This document shows positions 1 to 8,488 of a stretch of 36,434 nucleotides of DNA, piece by piece (position 1 is the stretch's first letter; each line of letters opens with the position of its first letter). The notes below the pieces were generated by a model that was not told where the DNA came from, made no database searches, and saw only the letters and a list, made by a program, of their open reading frames with translations. This stretch comes from Nitrospirales bacterium (GTDB taxonomy: Bacteria; Nitrospirota; Nitrospiria; Nitrospirales; UBA8639), in NCBI GenBank assembly GCA_009377845.1, contig WHTE01000015.1:1-36434 (forward strand), written 5' to 3'. The position numbers and the translations under genes were made by a program.

Positions 1-474
1 AAATGGCAGGAATTGCCTGCACCTCGCAAACCACGATATTTCTGGGGAGATGAAGGCTTTCCTGTGGATATCACAAAGTGGACGGCTGATGGCAGCTTGA
101 AAGCCTATCAAGGCGAAGGCTGGGACGTGGATTTTGAGGACCGCGATGATTTCACTGAACAACTGAAAGTAGTCAAGGCCGAGTGGCAACATGGCCGATG
201 GACCGTTATCGTTACACGCCCGCTCAAGGGGGATTATGAAGAGGATGCGTACATTGAGTTGGGCAAATATATTCCCATTAATTTCTTTGTTTGGGATGGC
301 CATAATGGGGAAGTGGGACGAAAGATGGCGGTCTCGGCATTTTATTACCTTGTGTTAGAGCCCCCAATTGAGAAAGAAACTTATATTTATCCTACCGTGG
401 CGGCTATTGGCCTGGTCATCGTGGAAGGGTGGATTTTGACCCGTCGGGCCAACCGGCGCAAAGGTAAGATCTAA
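1..474 (+). CDS. C-terminal part of a membrane-anchored, NxrC-like haem-binding protein (5' end outside window)
   Basis: The reading frame is open from base 1 (Lys-Trp-Gln-Glu before the first possible TTG start at 13), so this is the last 157 residues of a longer protein. The pattern W-D-G-x-N-G-E followed by R-K-M-A-V-S resembles the end of the ethylbenzene dehydrogenase-type haem domain, where a Lys is an axial haem b ligand. The same region occurs in the two complete NxrC-like proteins of this window. A hydrophobic stretch just before the C-terminus (about YPTVAAIGLVIVEGW) followed by RRANRRK looks like one membrane anchor with a positively charged cytoplasmic tail, so the haem domain would face the periplasm. 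A terminator follows 40 bp after the stop. Haem-domain membership is inferred from a short stretch; N-terminal cytochrome c domains cannot be checked here. Confidence 0.7.
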   Translation, partial: KWQELPAPRKPRYFWGDEGFPVDITKWTADGSLKAYQGEGWDVDFEDRDDFTEQLKVVKAEWQHGRWTVIVTRPLKGDYEEDAYIELGKYIPINFFVWDGHNGEVGRKMAVSAFYYLVLEPPIEKETYIYPTVAAIGLVIVEGWILTRRANRRKGKI

Positions 475-515
475 CAAAGATGTAAAGGTCGGAATCCTCC
501 GAATTGAAAATTGAA

Positions 516-544
516 GGGGGTGGGCAACCACCCCCTTTTTTTTT
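516..544 (+). terminator. Strong Rho-independent terminator after the NxrC-like gene
   Basis: A perfect 8-bp G/C-rich stem (GGGGGTGG at 516-523, CCACCCCC at 528-535) closes a GCAA tetraloop of the stable GNRA class and is followed by nine T (536-544). The last T is immediately followed by the mobA start codon. Confidence 0.93.
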
Positions 545-1165
545 ATGACGAAACTTCAAAAGATCAAAAAAATTACCGGGGTTGTATTAGGTGGTGGTCA
601 AAGCCGGCGTATGGGCCAGGATAAACGATTTCTGGAATGGGAGGGGACGAATTTCCTGGATAAAGTCTGTCTGACCATGGGTGAGTTATTCGATGAAGTG
701 TTGCTGGTGACCGCAACGGATGATTACTCTTGTGGTCATCTCCCCGTACGATTAGTAACCGATGCTATTCCCCAAAAAGGTTCTTTGGGCGGATTGTACA
801 CTGGGGTCAAGGAGGCCTCTCACCCTGTTGTTTTTGTGGTGGCTTGTGATATGCCATTTTTAAATTCTTTAGTTATTTCAAGGCTTTGCGCTCTTCCTGA
901 AAGTGATGTGGTGATGGGTAAGCTTTCCACCGGGTTGCAACCCCTCCACGGACGATATTCCAAACGGTGCTGTCCCATCATGGAGCAAATGATTCACGAA
1001 GGTAACCTTCGGATTCAAAATCTGGCCAATCATTCATCTCTCTCTGTTCAAATCATTGAGGAAGCACTGTTCAAAGACATCGATCCATATTGTTATTCTT
1101 TTTTGAATATCAATACGCCCGCTGATTTGGAATTTGCTCGAAAATCCGCTTCTCGTTTGAAATAA
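545..1165 (+). CDS. mobA: Molybdenum cofactor guanylyltransferase MobA
   Basis: Predicted to transfer GMP from GTP to Mo-molybdopterin, giving the guanine dinucleotide cofactor used by DMSO-reductase-family enzymes such as NXR. The 206-residue length fits the family. The N-terminal nucleotide loop L-G-G-G-Q-S-R-R-M-G-Q-D-K (residues 15-27) and the metal-binding A-C-D-M-P-F motif near residue 100 are both visible. ATG 545 is the only ATG ahead of the nucleotide loop. It sits directly after the U-tract of the preceding terminator, with no Shine-Dalgarno sequence at normal spacing, so translation is leaderless, starts on a read-through message, or uses a non-ATG codon. The glycosyltransferase gene follows after 5 bp. 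Position beside gamma-like NXR genes fits a role in making the NXR cofactor; that link is inference. Confidence 0.9.
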   Translation: MTKLQKIKKITGVVLGGGQSRRMGQDKRFLEWEGTNFLDKVCLTMGELFDEVLLVTATDDYSCGHLPVRLVTDAIPQKGSLGGLYTGVKEASHPVVFVVACDMPFLNSLVISRLCALPESDVVMGKLSTGLQPLHGRYSKRCCPIMEQMIHEGNLRIQNLANHSSLSVQIIEEALFKDIDPYCYSFLNINTPADLEFARKSASRLK

Positions 1166-1170
1166 CATCC

Positions 1171-2247
1171 ATGCCGCGTTCCGCCCCCATCTTAGCGATT
1201 TTCCATCCTGGAGCCTTGGGCGATGGGTTGCTTGCCCTGACTGCTCTCCGAGCATTGCAAACCAAATTTCATGGTCATCGCATGATCTGGTTCGGCCATA
1301 AGGAACTCGGTGGTGTGTTTGTGGATGCCCATGAGGTTCATCAGTCCTATTCTTTCGATAGCCTGAATTTTTTAGCGTATGGTGGGGATAAGGGTTGCCA
1401 ACAACGGCTGCTTTCATCGTTATTCGGTCGTTGTGAAAGAGCTGTAGGATGGCTGGGGGACTCAAATGGGATATGGCGAAATTGGTTTGGAACCGTTGGA
1501 ATCAAACATCTCATTCTTTGCTCGCCTCATGATCCGTCTTTACGGCATTCTCATATGGCCGATCGGTATGTTGAGACGCTCCAACCTTGGTTCCCAACGC
1601 AACAGGCATTCAACCAATTAGAAAAGAATTTGCATGATGAGCGCCTCCTTGTATTACCCCAATCCCAAACGGTCGGAAAATCTTGTTCATCCAAGGATTT
1701 ACTCATTGTTCTTCATCCTGGAAGTGGAAGCACCCATAAATGTGCCCCTCCGCCTTTATGGGCTAATATTGTCAATGGCCTGATGGCTCGACCACATCGG
1801 AGAGTTTGCCTTGTGGGAGGATCCGCAGACACCGACTCTCTTCGAAGAGTGCAAAGCCTGTTGACTCATTTTCAACCCACCATTCTTGTGGGCTTGGACC
1901 TGCTTTCTGTCGGGCGATATTTGCAACATGCCCAATTGTTTATTGGGCATGATTCCGGACTTTCGCATTTGGCCGGCCGTTTGGGCGTTCCTTCTGTATT
2001 GCTGTTCGGTCCTACCGATCCAGCCAAGTGGGCCCCACGGGGAAAACATGTCGCTGTGATGAGAAATTCCTGTCATTGCGTGGGGAAGGAGTCCATTGAC
2101 CAATGTATAGACAAACATTGTTTTTCTATTCCAACGAATGAGGTCATGACAAAAGCGGAGGAATTATTGTGTGGAATGAATGTCTCCATGTCCCGAGCGC
2201 CTTTAGGGTTTGTTGATGAATTTCCCCATGTGTCTTGCCTTGGCTAG
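1171..2247 (+). CDS. Glycosyltransferase family 9 (heptosyltransferase-like)
   Basis: A 358-residue protein with the two-domain plan of ADP-heptose:LPS heptosyltransferases. The N-terminus has the family's G-A-L-G-D-G-L-L loop (around residues 15-22). The C-terminal half has H-P-G-S-G-S-T-H-K, then F-I-G-H-D-S-G-L-S-H-L-A, then L-F-G-P-T-D-P, the usual nucleotide-sugar binding segments. It probably adds a sugar to lipopolysaccharide core at the inner face of the cytoplasmic membrane; the exact sugar cannot be read from sequence. The gene starts 5 bp after mobA with no clear Shine-Dalgarno sequence, suggesting translational coupling. argS begins 64 bp downstream. Confidence 0.85.
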   Translation: MPRSAPILAIFHPGALGDGLLALTALRALQTKFHGHRMIWFGHKELGGVFVDAHEVHQSYSFDSLNFLAYGGDKGCQQRLLSSLFGRCERAVGWLGDSNGIWRNWFGTVGIKHLILCSPHDPSLRHSHMADRYVETLQPWFPTQQAFNQLEKNLHDERLLVLPQSQTVGKSCSSKDLLIVLHPGSGSTHKCAPPPLWANIVNGLMARPHRRVCLVGGSADTDSLRRVQSLLTHFQPTILVGLDLLSVGRYLQHAQLFIGHDSGLSHLAGRLGVPSVLLFGPTDPAKWAPRGKHVAVMRNSCHCVGKESIDQCIDKHCFSIPTNEVMTKAEELLCGMNVSMSRAPLGFVDEFPHVSCLG

Positions 2248-2311
2248 AATGCTGTGTTACATTCGCCGCGGCTTTAAAAAACCCATATATTCTGCGTAGA
2301 TAGGATGAATT

Positions 2312-4096
2312 ATGGTGGAGACACTTCTCCAGAATCAAGTCATTGAAGCAATAGCCGTCGCCTTAGGCAACGCGAAGGAATCGGGAGAACTGACTATTGC
2401 CACGATTCCCGCCCTTATTGTGGAACCTCCTAAACGACCGGAATGGGGAGACTTTTCTTCTAATGTTGCGATGACAGTGGCCTCACAAGTTCGGCAACCG
2501 CCTTTGAAAGTGGCCGGAGTTCTGGCAGCAGGGCTTCGTACTCAGTTTTCAGATTTATTCATCCGCGTTGATGTCGCTCCGCCAGGATTTTTGAACCTGA
2601 CGCTCCATCCCATTCGGTGGATGCAAGTCTTGCAGACTATCCAGAAAAACGGATCTTCGTATGGGGCCAGCCGCATTGGAAAAGGGAAACGGATTTTACT
2701 GGAGTTCGTGAGTGCAAATCCTACCGGGCCGTTACATGTGGGGCACGGACGGGGTGCTGCACTGGGACAGGCCATCGCGACGCTACTGGAGGCTGTTGGA
2801 TTCACGGTTTCCCGTGAATATTATATTAACGATGCCGGCCGCCAATTGCAGTTATTGGGTCGTTCTGTATATGCCCGCTATCGTGAGCATTGGGCAGAAT
2901 CTTCATCGTTTCCCGAGGACGGGTATCATGGAGACTATATTAAAACTGTGGCTGAATCGGTGGTGAGGACTCATGGGCGAGCATTGCTGGATGGCCCATC
3001 GGATGCAGCTGAAACGCTCTGCGCTCAATTGGCCGGTCAGATTCTCTTGGATCATATTAAGGAGGACTTAGCCTCATTTGGAGTAGATTTTGAAACGTGG
3101 TTTAGTGAGACATCCCTCCATACCAAGGGGCTCATTCAACAGGCGTTGGACGAACTTCGGCAGAAGGGGCTTTTAATACAAGAGGAAGGAGCCTGGTGGT
3201 TTCGCTCCTCTCAATTTGGGGATGAAAAGGATCGCGTGGTTCAAAAGCAGGATGGGAGCTACACCTATTTAGCTGCCGATATTGCCTACCATCGACAAAA
3301 ATTGAAACGGGGCTTTGATACGTTGATTAATATTTGGGGTGCCGACCATCATGGGTATATTCCACGGATGGAGGCCACGGTTCAAGCGTTTGGCTATCCC
3401 AAGGAGACCTTGCGGATCGTCTTGGTGCAAATGGTGAGTCTGCTGCGTGGTGGGGAAAAAGTTGAGATGTCGAAGCGGGCCGGCGAGTTTGTGACTTTAC
3501 GAGAGGTTCTCGAAGAGGTCGGGTCCGATGCCGCAAAATTTTTCTTCTTGATGAGACGGGCTGATACGCATTTGGATTTTGATTTGGAGCTGGCCAAGCA
3601 ACAATCCTCGGCCAATCCCGTCTATTATGTTCAGTATGCGCATGCCCGGTTGGCCAGTCTGTTTCGGGTGGCTCAAGAACGGCAGGTGAGCCTTCCGGTT
3701 GTGCAGGATGTGGATCATACCTTGTTGGTACAAGATGAAGAATTGGGACTGATCAAAACCCTTTCTCAATACCCATTCGTTGTCGAAGGAAGCGCAATCG
3801 CCTTGGAGCCCCATCGGGTAACGTTTTACCTCCAAGAGCTTGCTGCGCAATTGCATGCCTACTACAACAAAAATCGGGTCCTCCCATCCGTAGATTCTGC
3901 CGTGAAAACCGGAAATTCAGACCATAGCGATGAATTGGAGTCGAATGGGAAAGCTTTAGAATTGGGTCAGGAACCCACTTACGAATGTATTCCACCGGCT
4001 CTGACGGCAGCTCGCTTGGCGCTGCTTCGTCAGGTCCAGACGGTCATTTGCAATGGCCTGACTCTCCTGGGAATTTCGGCGCCTGAGAAAATGTAA
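2312..4096 (+). CDS. argS: Arginyl-tRNA synthetase
   Basis: Charges tRNA-Arg with arginine in the cytoplasm; class I synthetase of 594 residues. Visible landmarks are the N-terminal tRNA-recognition domain, the HIGH-type motif ([10 protein letters not shown], about residues 140-149), the KMSKR-type motif as V-E-M-S-K-R-A-G, and the C-terminal DALR anticodon-binding domain ending in L-T-A-A-R-L-A-L-L. An AGGA ribosome site lies about 7 bp before ATG 2312. A hydrophilic insert in the C-terminal domain (around residues 530-555) is longer than in E. coli. The frame is intact and tgt begins shortly after the stop. Confidence 0.97.
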   Translation: MVETLLQNQVIEAIAVALGNAKESGELTIATIPALIVEPPKRPEWGDFSSNVAMTVASQVRQPPLKVAGVLAAGLRTQFSDLFIRVDVAPPGFLNLTLHPIRWMQVLQTIQKNGSSYGASRIGKGKRILLEFVSANPTGPLHVGHGRGAALGQAIATLLEAVGFTVSREYYINDAGRQLQLLGRSVYARYREHWAESSSFPEDGYHGDYIKTVAESVVRTHGRALLDGPSDAAETLCAQLAGQILLDHIKEDLASFGVDFETWFSETSLHTKGLIQQALDELRQKGLLIQEEGAWWFRSSQFGDEKDRVVQKQDGSYTYLAADIAYHRQKLKRGFDTLINIWGADHHGYIPRMEATVQAFGYPKETLRIVLVQMVSLLRGGEKVEMSKRAGEFVTLREVLEEVGSDAAKFFFLMRRADTHLDFDLELAKQQSSANPVYYVQYAHARLASLFRVAQERQVSLPVVQDVDHTLLVQDEELGLIKTLSQYPFVVEGSAIALEPHRVTFYLQELAAQLHAYYNKNRVLPSVDSAVKTGNSDHSDELESNGKALELGQEPTYECIPPALTAARLALLRQVQTVICNGLTLLGISAPEKM

Positions 4097-4122
4097 AGCA
4101 CATCAAGGTTAAACATGAGCGC

Positions 4123-5305
4123 GTGACAATGCCTGAAGATCAGTCCATACCACAGTTAGGACCGAACCGTTTTGATGTCCACCATACCTCGCCAACAGAT
4201 CATGCGCGGGTTGGCCTGTTATCCACCTCCCATGGAGAGATAGAGACCCCGGCTTTCATGCCGGTAGGGTCACAGGGGACGGTCAAGGGATTGGATCCGA
4301 AAGAAAGTCCGTGAATGCGGGTTTCATTTGATTTTGGCTAATGCCTATCATCTGTTTTTACGACCTGGCCATGAACTGATTGAATCTCAAGGAGGGCTCC
4401 ATGCTTTCATGCAATGGCCTGGAGCTATTTTGACCGATAGTGGCGGGTATCAGATGGTGAGCTTGGCAGATCTTTGTAAGGTGACGGAAGAGGGAGTCGG
4501 TTTTCGTTCTCATATTGATGGGGAGTGGCATTTGCTTTCACCCGAAAAAAGCATCGTCATCCAAGTCGCTCTCGGATCGGATATTATGATGGTTCTCGAC
4601 CATTGTCCCACTTTTCCGTGTACGGAACTGCAAGCCCGTGAAGCCATTCGGCGAACGACCCGCTGGGCCAAGCGGTGTGCCGTGGTGCCGAGAAAAGAGC
4701 ATCAATGGCTTTTTGGGATTGTTCAGGGTGGGGTGTTTGCTCAATTGAGACAAGAATCGACTCAAGAGTTGGTTAACTTGAATATGGATGGATATGCTTT
4801 AGGTGGATTATCTCTGGGAGAAGAAAAGCCCGCGATGCTGGATATGATCGAGACGGTGGTTGATCGGCTTCCTTCAAGCCGTCCGCGCTATCTCATGGGG
4901 GTTGGGCTTCCTGAAGATATTGTGGAAGGGGTGGCCCGTGGATTGGATTTATTTGACTGCGTCATTCCGACCCGGCACGGAAGAACCGGCTGGTTGTTTA
5001 CCTCGACGGGGAGGGTGTTGATCAAACAGGCCCGCTATGCCCGGGATCCCGATCCCATTGATACCGAGTGCGGATGCCCGGTGTGCCAACGGTTTTCCCG
5101 TGCGTATTTGCGGCATTTATTCTTGTCTCATGAAATGTTGGGGGTTCGCCTGAATACAGTACATAATCTCTGGTACTATGGCTCGCTCATGAAAGAGTTA
5201 CGCCAAGCGATCAGACAAAATCAGTTCGAAGCCTACCGGAAAGACTTTTACCGCCGACGCCAATGTCAGACGAGTGAGACGCTCATTCAGGAATTGACGA
5301 CCTGA
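4123..5305 (+). pseudogene. tgt: Queuine tRNA-ribosyltransferase, split by a single-base frameshift
   Basis: The enzyme swaps guanine-34 for preQ1 in GUN-anticodon tRNAs. The first frame runs from GTG 4123 (or ATG 4129) to a TGA at 4312-4314, covering the N-terminal [19 protein letters not shown]. The next frame resumes at 4307 and continues through L-A-N-A-Y-H-L, the D-S-G-G-Y-Q catalytic motif, G-G-L-S-L-G-E, the nucleophile region D-C-V-I-P-T-R and zinc ligands C-G-C-P-V-C with H-N-L near the C-terminus. Removing one A from the AAA at 4304-4306 restores D-P-K-E-V-R-E-C-G-F-H without any other lesion, giving about 393 residues. A sequencing or assembly error, a very recent mutation, or a +1 recoding site at CCG-TGA are all possible. 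The neighbours yajC, secD and secF are its usual partners. Confidence 0.88.
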
Positions 5306-5348
5306 TCGAATCAATTTGACAGATGAGTTCTTTTTAACTGAGGTACTT

Positions 5349-5672
5349 ATGAATCTAGATTCCTATGCCTGGGCTCAAGCCGGGGGGGCCGGTCCCGATT
5401 CCTCGGCGGGTTTATTGTCGCTCATTCCCTTCCTGCTGATTTTTGTGGTGTTTTATTTTTTGCTCATTTTGCCGCAGCAACGTCGGCAAAAAAAGCAACG
5501 CGAATTGTTGGAGAGCCTGAAAAAGGGCGATAAGGTGATTACGTCTTCGGGGATTTGGGGGACGGTTACTAATTTGGATAAGGAGACGGCCACGCTACAA
5601 GTTGCGGACAATACAAAAATCCGGTTGCAACGTGATCATATTGCGAGCATCCGCACGGCGAATGAATCATGA
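5349..5672 (+). CDS. yajC: Sec translocase accessory subunit YajC
   Basis: A 107-residue single-span membrane protein that associates with SecDF and the SecYEG channel. A transmembrane helix (L-L-S-L-I-P-F-L-L-I-F-V-V-F-Y-F-L-L) is followed by the family hallmark P-Q-Q-R-R-Q-K-K and a cytoplasmic domain with G-D-K-V-I-T-S-S-G-I-W-G-T-V. ATG 5349 is preferred because GAGG lies 5 bp upstream; the open frame reaches back to a TTG at 5316 that lacks such a site. Gene order tgt-yajC-secD-secF is the classic bacterial arrangement. Confidence 0.95.
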   Translation: MNLDSYAWAQAGGAGPDSSAGLLSLIPFLLIFVVFYFLLILPQQRRQKKQRELLESLKKGDKVITSSGIWGTVTNLDKETATLQVADNTKIRLQRDHIASIRTANES

Positions 5673-5691
5673 TGGATCAAGAGGTGGATGA

Positions 5692-7326
5692 ATGAAAAAG
5701 CTTCGTGGAAGGTTCCTTCTCCTTCTCGTGGTCACGGGGGTGTCCGTCATCCTGGCCCTTCCTTCGTTTCCGGGGCTGTTCCAGTTGTTACCCGATGGGG
5801 TGAAGCGGATTTTGAGCCATCGTGGGCTATCCCTGGGTCTGGACCTTCAGGGCGGGATCCATCTGGTGTTGGAAGTGGAAGAGGAACGGGCGGTGGAGAT
5901 TGCCGTTGACCGGTCCCGTAAGGCGATAGACGATTTGCTGACGGAAAAGAAGATGGTGGTAGAGAGTGTCAGACGTGAGGGCTCGAACACAATTGTCATC
6001 ACTCTTCAAGAAGAAGAAAATGGCAAAGAAGTTCGAGAACTTCTCGATGAGGCATTTCCGAATTTTGTGTCGCAAAGTCCAACGGGGACTCGCCTGGTGT
6101 ACGAACTCCGTTCCACTGAGGTGGAACGAATCAAAACCTCAGCCATCAACCAGGCACTAGAGACACTCAGGAATCGTATTGATGAATTTGGCGTGGCTGA
6201 ACCCCTGATTCAGCGGTTGGGTGCCAATCAAATTGCGATTCAATTGCCAGGGGTCAAAGACCCGCAACGCGCCAAAGATCTCATTCAAGAAACGGCCTTA
6301 TTAGAATTTAAACTATTGGAAGAGTCAAAAGTTGCCTTGGATTTGCCTCCGCAAGTGGAAAAATGGCAAGAAGACAAAGTCCGTAAAGATTTGGAAGGAA
6401 AAGTTCCTGAAGGGTCAGAAATCTTATTTGAATCCGCGGTCTCCGAACCCGATGGGCGGTCCTATAGCATCCCCTATCTGGTGAAAAAAGATGCAGTCCT
6501 CACTGGCGATGTGCTGCAAGATGCGCGAGTGACGATTGGTGATTTCAATGAACCAATTGTCAGTATTACCTTTGACAGCAAAGGGGCACGAGAATTCGAT
6601 TTGCTAACGGCTGCCAATATCGGCAAGCGGATGGCTGTTGTGTTGGATGGAAAGGTGTATTCCGCTCCGGTCATTCGAGATCGCATTAGCGGTGGTCGTG
6701 CGGTCATTGAAGGGACCTTTACGACGGCAGAGGCGAATGATTTAGCCGTGGTGCTCCGAGCGGGAGCACTGCCGGCACCCTTAAAAACTTTGCAGGATTT
6801 AACCGTGGGTCCTTCTCTGGGGCAGGATTCAATCGACAAGGGGTTGCGAACAACCATCATTGCCGGAACGCTGGTCTTGATTTTCATGATTGTGTATTAC
6901 CGGCTCTCTGGGCTGATTGCCAATATGGCAGTTTTTCTCAATTTGATTTGTTTACTGGGAGCCTTATCGGGGCTCAATGCCACCTTAACTTTACCGGGTA
7001 TTGCCGGAATTATTTTGACCATTGGAATAGGAGTCGATTCCAATGTGTTGATTTTTGAACGGATCCGGGAAGAACTCCGTCAGGGTCGTCCTGTTCGTTT
7101 GGCAGTGGATGGTGGCTATGACAAAGCCTTCTTAACCATTGTGGATTCCCATGTCACCACCTTGATCACCGGGTTGGCGCTGTTTTTATTTGGAACGGGC
7201 CCCATTAAAGGGTTTGCGGTGACCTTGTGCTTGGGAATTGCCATTAATCTGTTTACCGCGTTGGTCGGGACCAAGGTCGTATTTGATTTTCTGAACCGCC
7301 GGAAATTGGACTCGCTCAGTATTTAA
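5692..7326 (+). CDS. secD: Protein translocase subunit SecD
   Basis: A 544-residue membrane protein of the RND superfamily that uses the proton gradient to help pull secreted proteins out of SecYEG. A first helix (residues 7-23), the conserved L-D-L-Q-G-G-I-H-L motif, a large periplasmic domain, and five C-terminal helices beginning near residue 390 are all recognisable. Helix motif G-V-D-S-N-V-L-I-F-E-R-I-R-E-E-L is the SecD signature in the pore helix region. GAGGTGG upstream of ATG 5692 supports the start, 19 bp after yajC. A 133-bp gap before secF is longer than usual for this pair but shows no clear terminator. Confidence 0.97.
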   Translation: MKKLRGRFLLLLVVTGVSVILALPSFPGLFQLLPDGVKRILSHRGLSLGLDLQGGIHLVLEVEEERAVEIAVDRSRKAIDDLLTEKKMVVESVRREGSNTIVITLQEEENGKEVRELLDEAFPNFVSQSPTGTRLVYELRSTEVERIKTSAINQALETLRNRIDEFGVAEPLIQRLGANQIAIQLPGVKDPQRAKDLIQETALLEFKLLEESKVALDLPPQVEKWQEDKVRKDLEGKVPEGSEILFESAVSEPDGRSYSIPYLVKKDAVLTGDVLQDARVTIGDFNEPIVSITFDSKGAREFDLLTAANIGKRMAVVLDGKVYSAPVIRDRISGGRAVIEGTFTTAEANDLAVVLRAGALPAPLKTLQDLTVGPSLGQDSIDKGLRTTIIAGTLVLIFMIVYYRLSGLIANMAVFLNLICLLGALSGLNATLTLPGIAGIILTIGIGVDSNVLIFERIREELRQGRPVRLAVDGGYDKAFLTIVDSHVTTLITGLALFLFGTGPIKGFAVTLCLGIAINLFTALVGTKVVFDFLNRRKLDSLSI

Positions 7327-7459
7327 TGGATTGTCTGGGTTGAGTCACGTTGCGGAAGATAGTCACTTCGACTGTTTGAGGATGAGAAATGCAATTTCTT
7401 GATGCAGGCAGTCAGCGCACGCCCATGGGCATGAGATATTCTTTGGGGAGGAGCACTGT

Positions 7460-8386
7460 TTGGCTATGATGGAAATTCTGGGGAAAACGGATATTGATTT
7501 TATGGGAAAACGGAACATCGCCTTTATGGTGTCGGGCATTCTGGTTTCTCTGGGGTTCTTGGCCATTGTGGGGATACTGGTGGGATGGGTCAATTTAGGG
7601 ATCGATTTTGCCGGGGGGACGGCGGTCCAACTCAAGTTTGATAAGCCGCTTTTAATTGCGGAGGCGAGGAAGGCACTAGATGCGCATGGATTGGGTGCCG
7701 CGGAACTTCAGGAGTTTCCCCAGGATCAGAAGCTTCTCGTTCGCGTGAAAACAGAAACCACCATTGAAGAGGAAGTCAGTAAAAATATTATTCAGGCATT
7801 TCAGACCGAATTTCCTGATCATGGGTTTGTCGTGGATTCCAGTACTTCCATTGGCCCCACGATTGGGAAAAAACTTCAGGAAGATGCTCTTATTGCAGTC
7901 GTCCTTTCCCTGGCAGGCATAATTCTCTATGTGGCCGTCCGTTTTGAGATTCGATTTGGGGTGTCTGCGGCCATTGCGACGTTTCACGACGTCCTCGCGG
8001 TGTTGGGGATTTATTTTTTGTTGGATAAGGAAATTACCTTGCTGGTGGTCACGGCGCTTTTGACCCTGGCCGGCTATTCTTTGACCGATACAGTGATTGT
8101 GTTCGACCGGATTCGAGAAAATCTTCGTCAGAGGAGGCGTGAACCTATGACGACAATGATTAATAACGGAATTAATCAGGTATTAAGCCGGACGTTGATT
8201 ACCACGCTGACGGTTGTCCTGGTGTTGGTGCCACTGACCCTGTGGGGAGGAGAAGTGTTGCGCGATTTTTCCTTAGCCTTACTTATCGGGGTCATCATCG
8301 GGACCTATTCCTCCATTTTTGTGGCGAGTCCGCTCCTTCTAATTTTGCCTGGTACAGTGGGTAAACTCTTAAGCGGAGGCAAATAG
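7460..8386 (+). CDS. secF: Protein translocase subunit SecF
   Basis: A 308-residue partner of SecD with six predicted helices. Signatures are G-I-D-F-A-G-G-T after the first helix and S-L-T-D-T-V-I-V-F-D-R-I-R-E-N in the C-terminal half. A strong GGGGAGGAG site (7445-7453) fits TTG 7460 at normal spacing better than ATG 7466 or 7469, so a TTG start is likely. It closes the tgt-yajC-secD-secF run. Confidence 0.95.
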   Translation: MAMMEILGKTDIDFMGKRNIAFMVSGILVSLGFLAIVGILVGWVNLGIDFAGGTAVQLKFDKPLLIAEARKALDAHGLGAAELQEFPQDQKLLVRVKTETTIEEEVSKNIIQAFQTEFPDHGFVVDSSTSIGPTIGKKLQEDALIAVVLSLAGIILYVAVRFEIRFGVSAAIATFHDVLAVLGIYFLLDKEITLLVVTALLTLAGYSLTDTVIVFDRIRENLRQRRREPMTTMINNGINQVLSRTLITTLTVVLVLVPLTLWGGEVLRDFSLALLIGVIIGTYSSIFVASPLLLILPGTVGKLLSGGK

Positions 8387-8405
8387 AACGCTCTGTTACC
8401 GTTTC

Positions 8406-8435
8406 TTGACATCAAGGAAAAAGGAATACCAAAAT
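8406..8435 (+). promoter_or_regulatory. Possible sigma70 promoter ahead of the histidine kinase gene
   Basis: A perfect TTGACA (8406-8411) lies 18 bp before CAAAAT (8430-8435), a 4-of-6 match to TATAAT. It falls in the gap after secF and would start a message reaching the kinase gene. The weak -10 keeps confidence low. Confidence 0.4.
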
Positions 8436-8488
8436 GTAGATAATAATTGGAGTTATACATTCTTTATGGCTTTTGTAATGTTACCAAC

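Noticed and set aside
1034-1465. 143-codon minus-strand frame across the mobA/glycosyltransferase junction
   Set aside because: It is antisense to two well supported genes and has no recognisable content.
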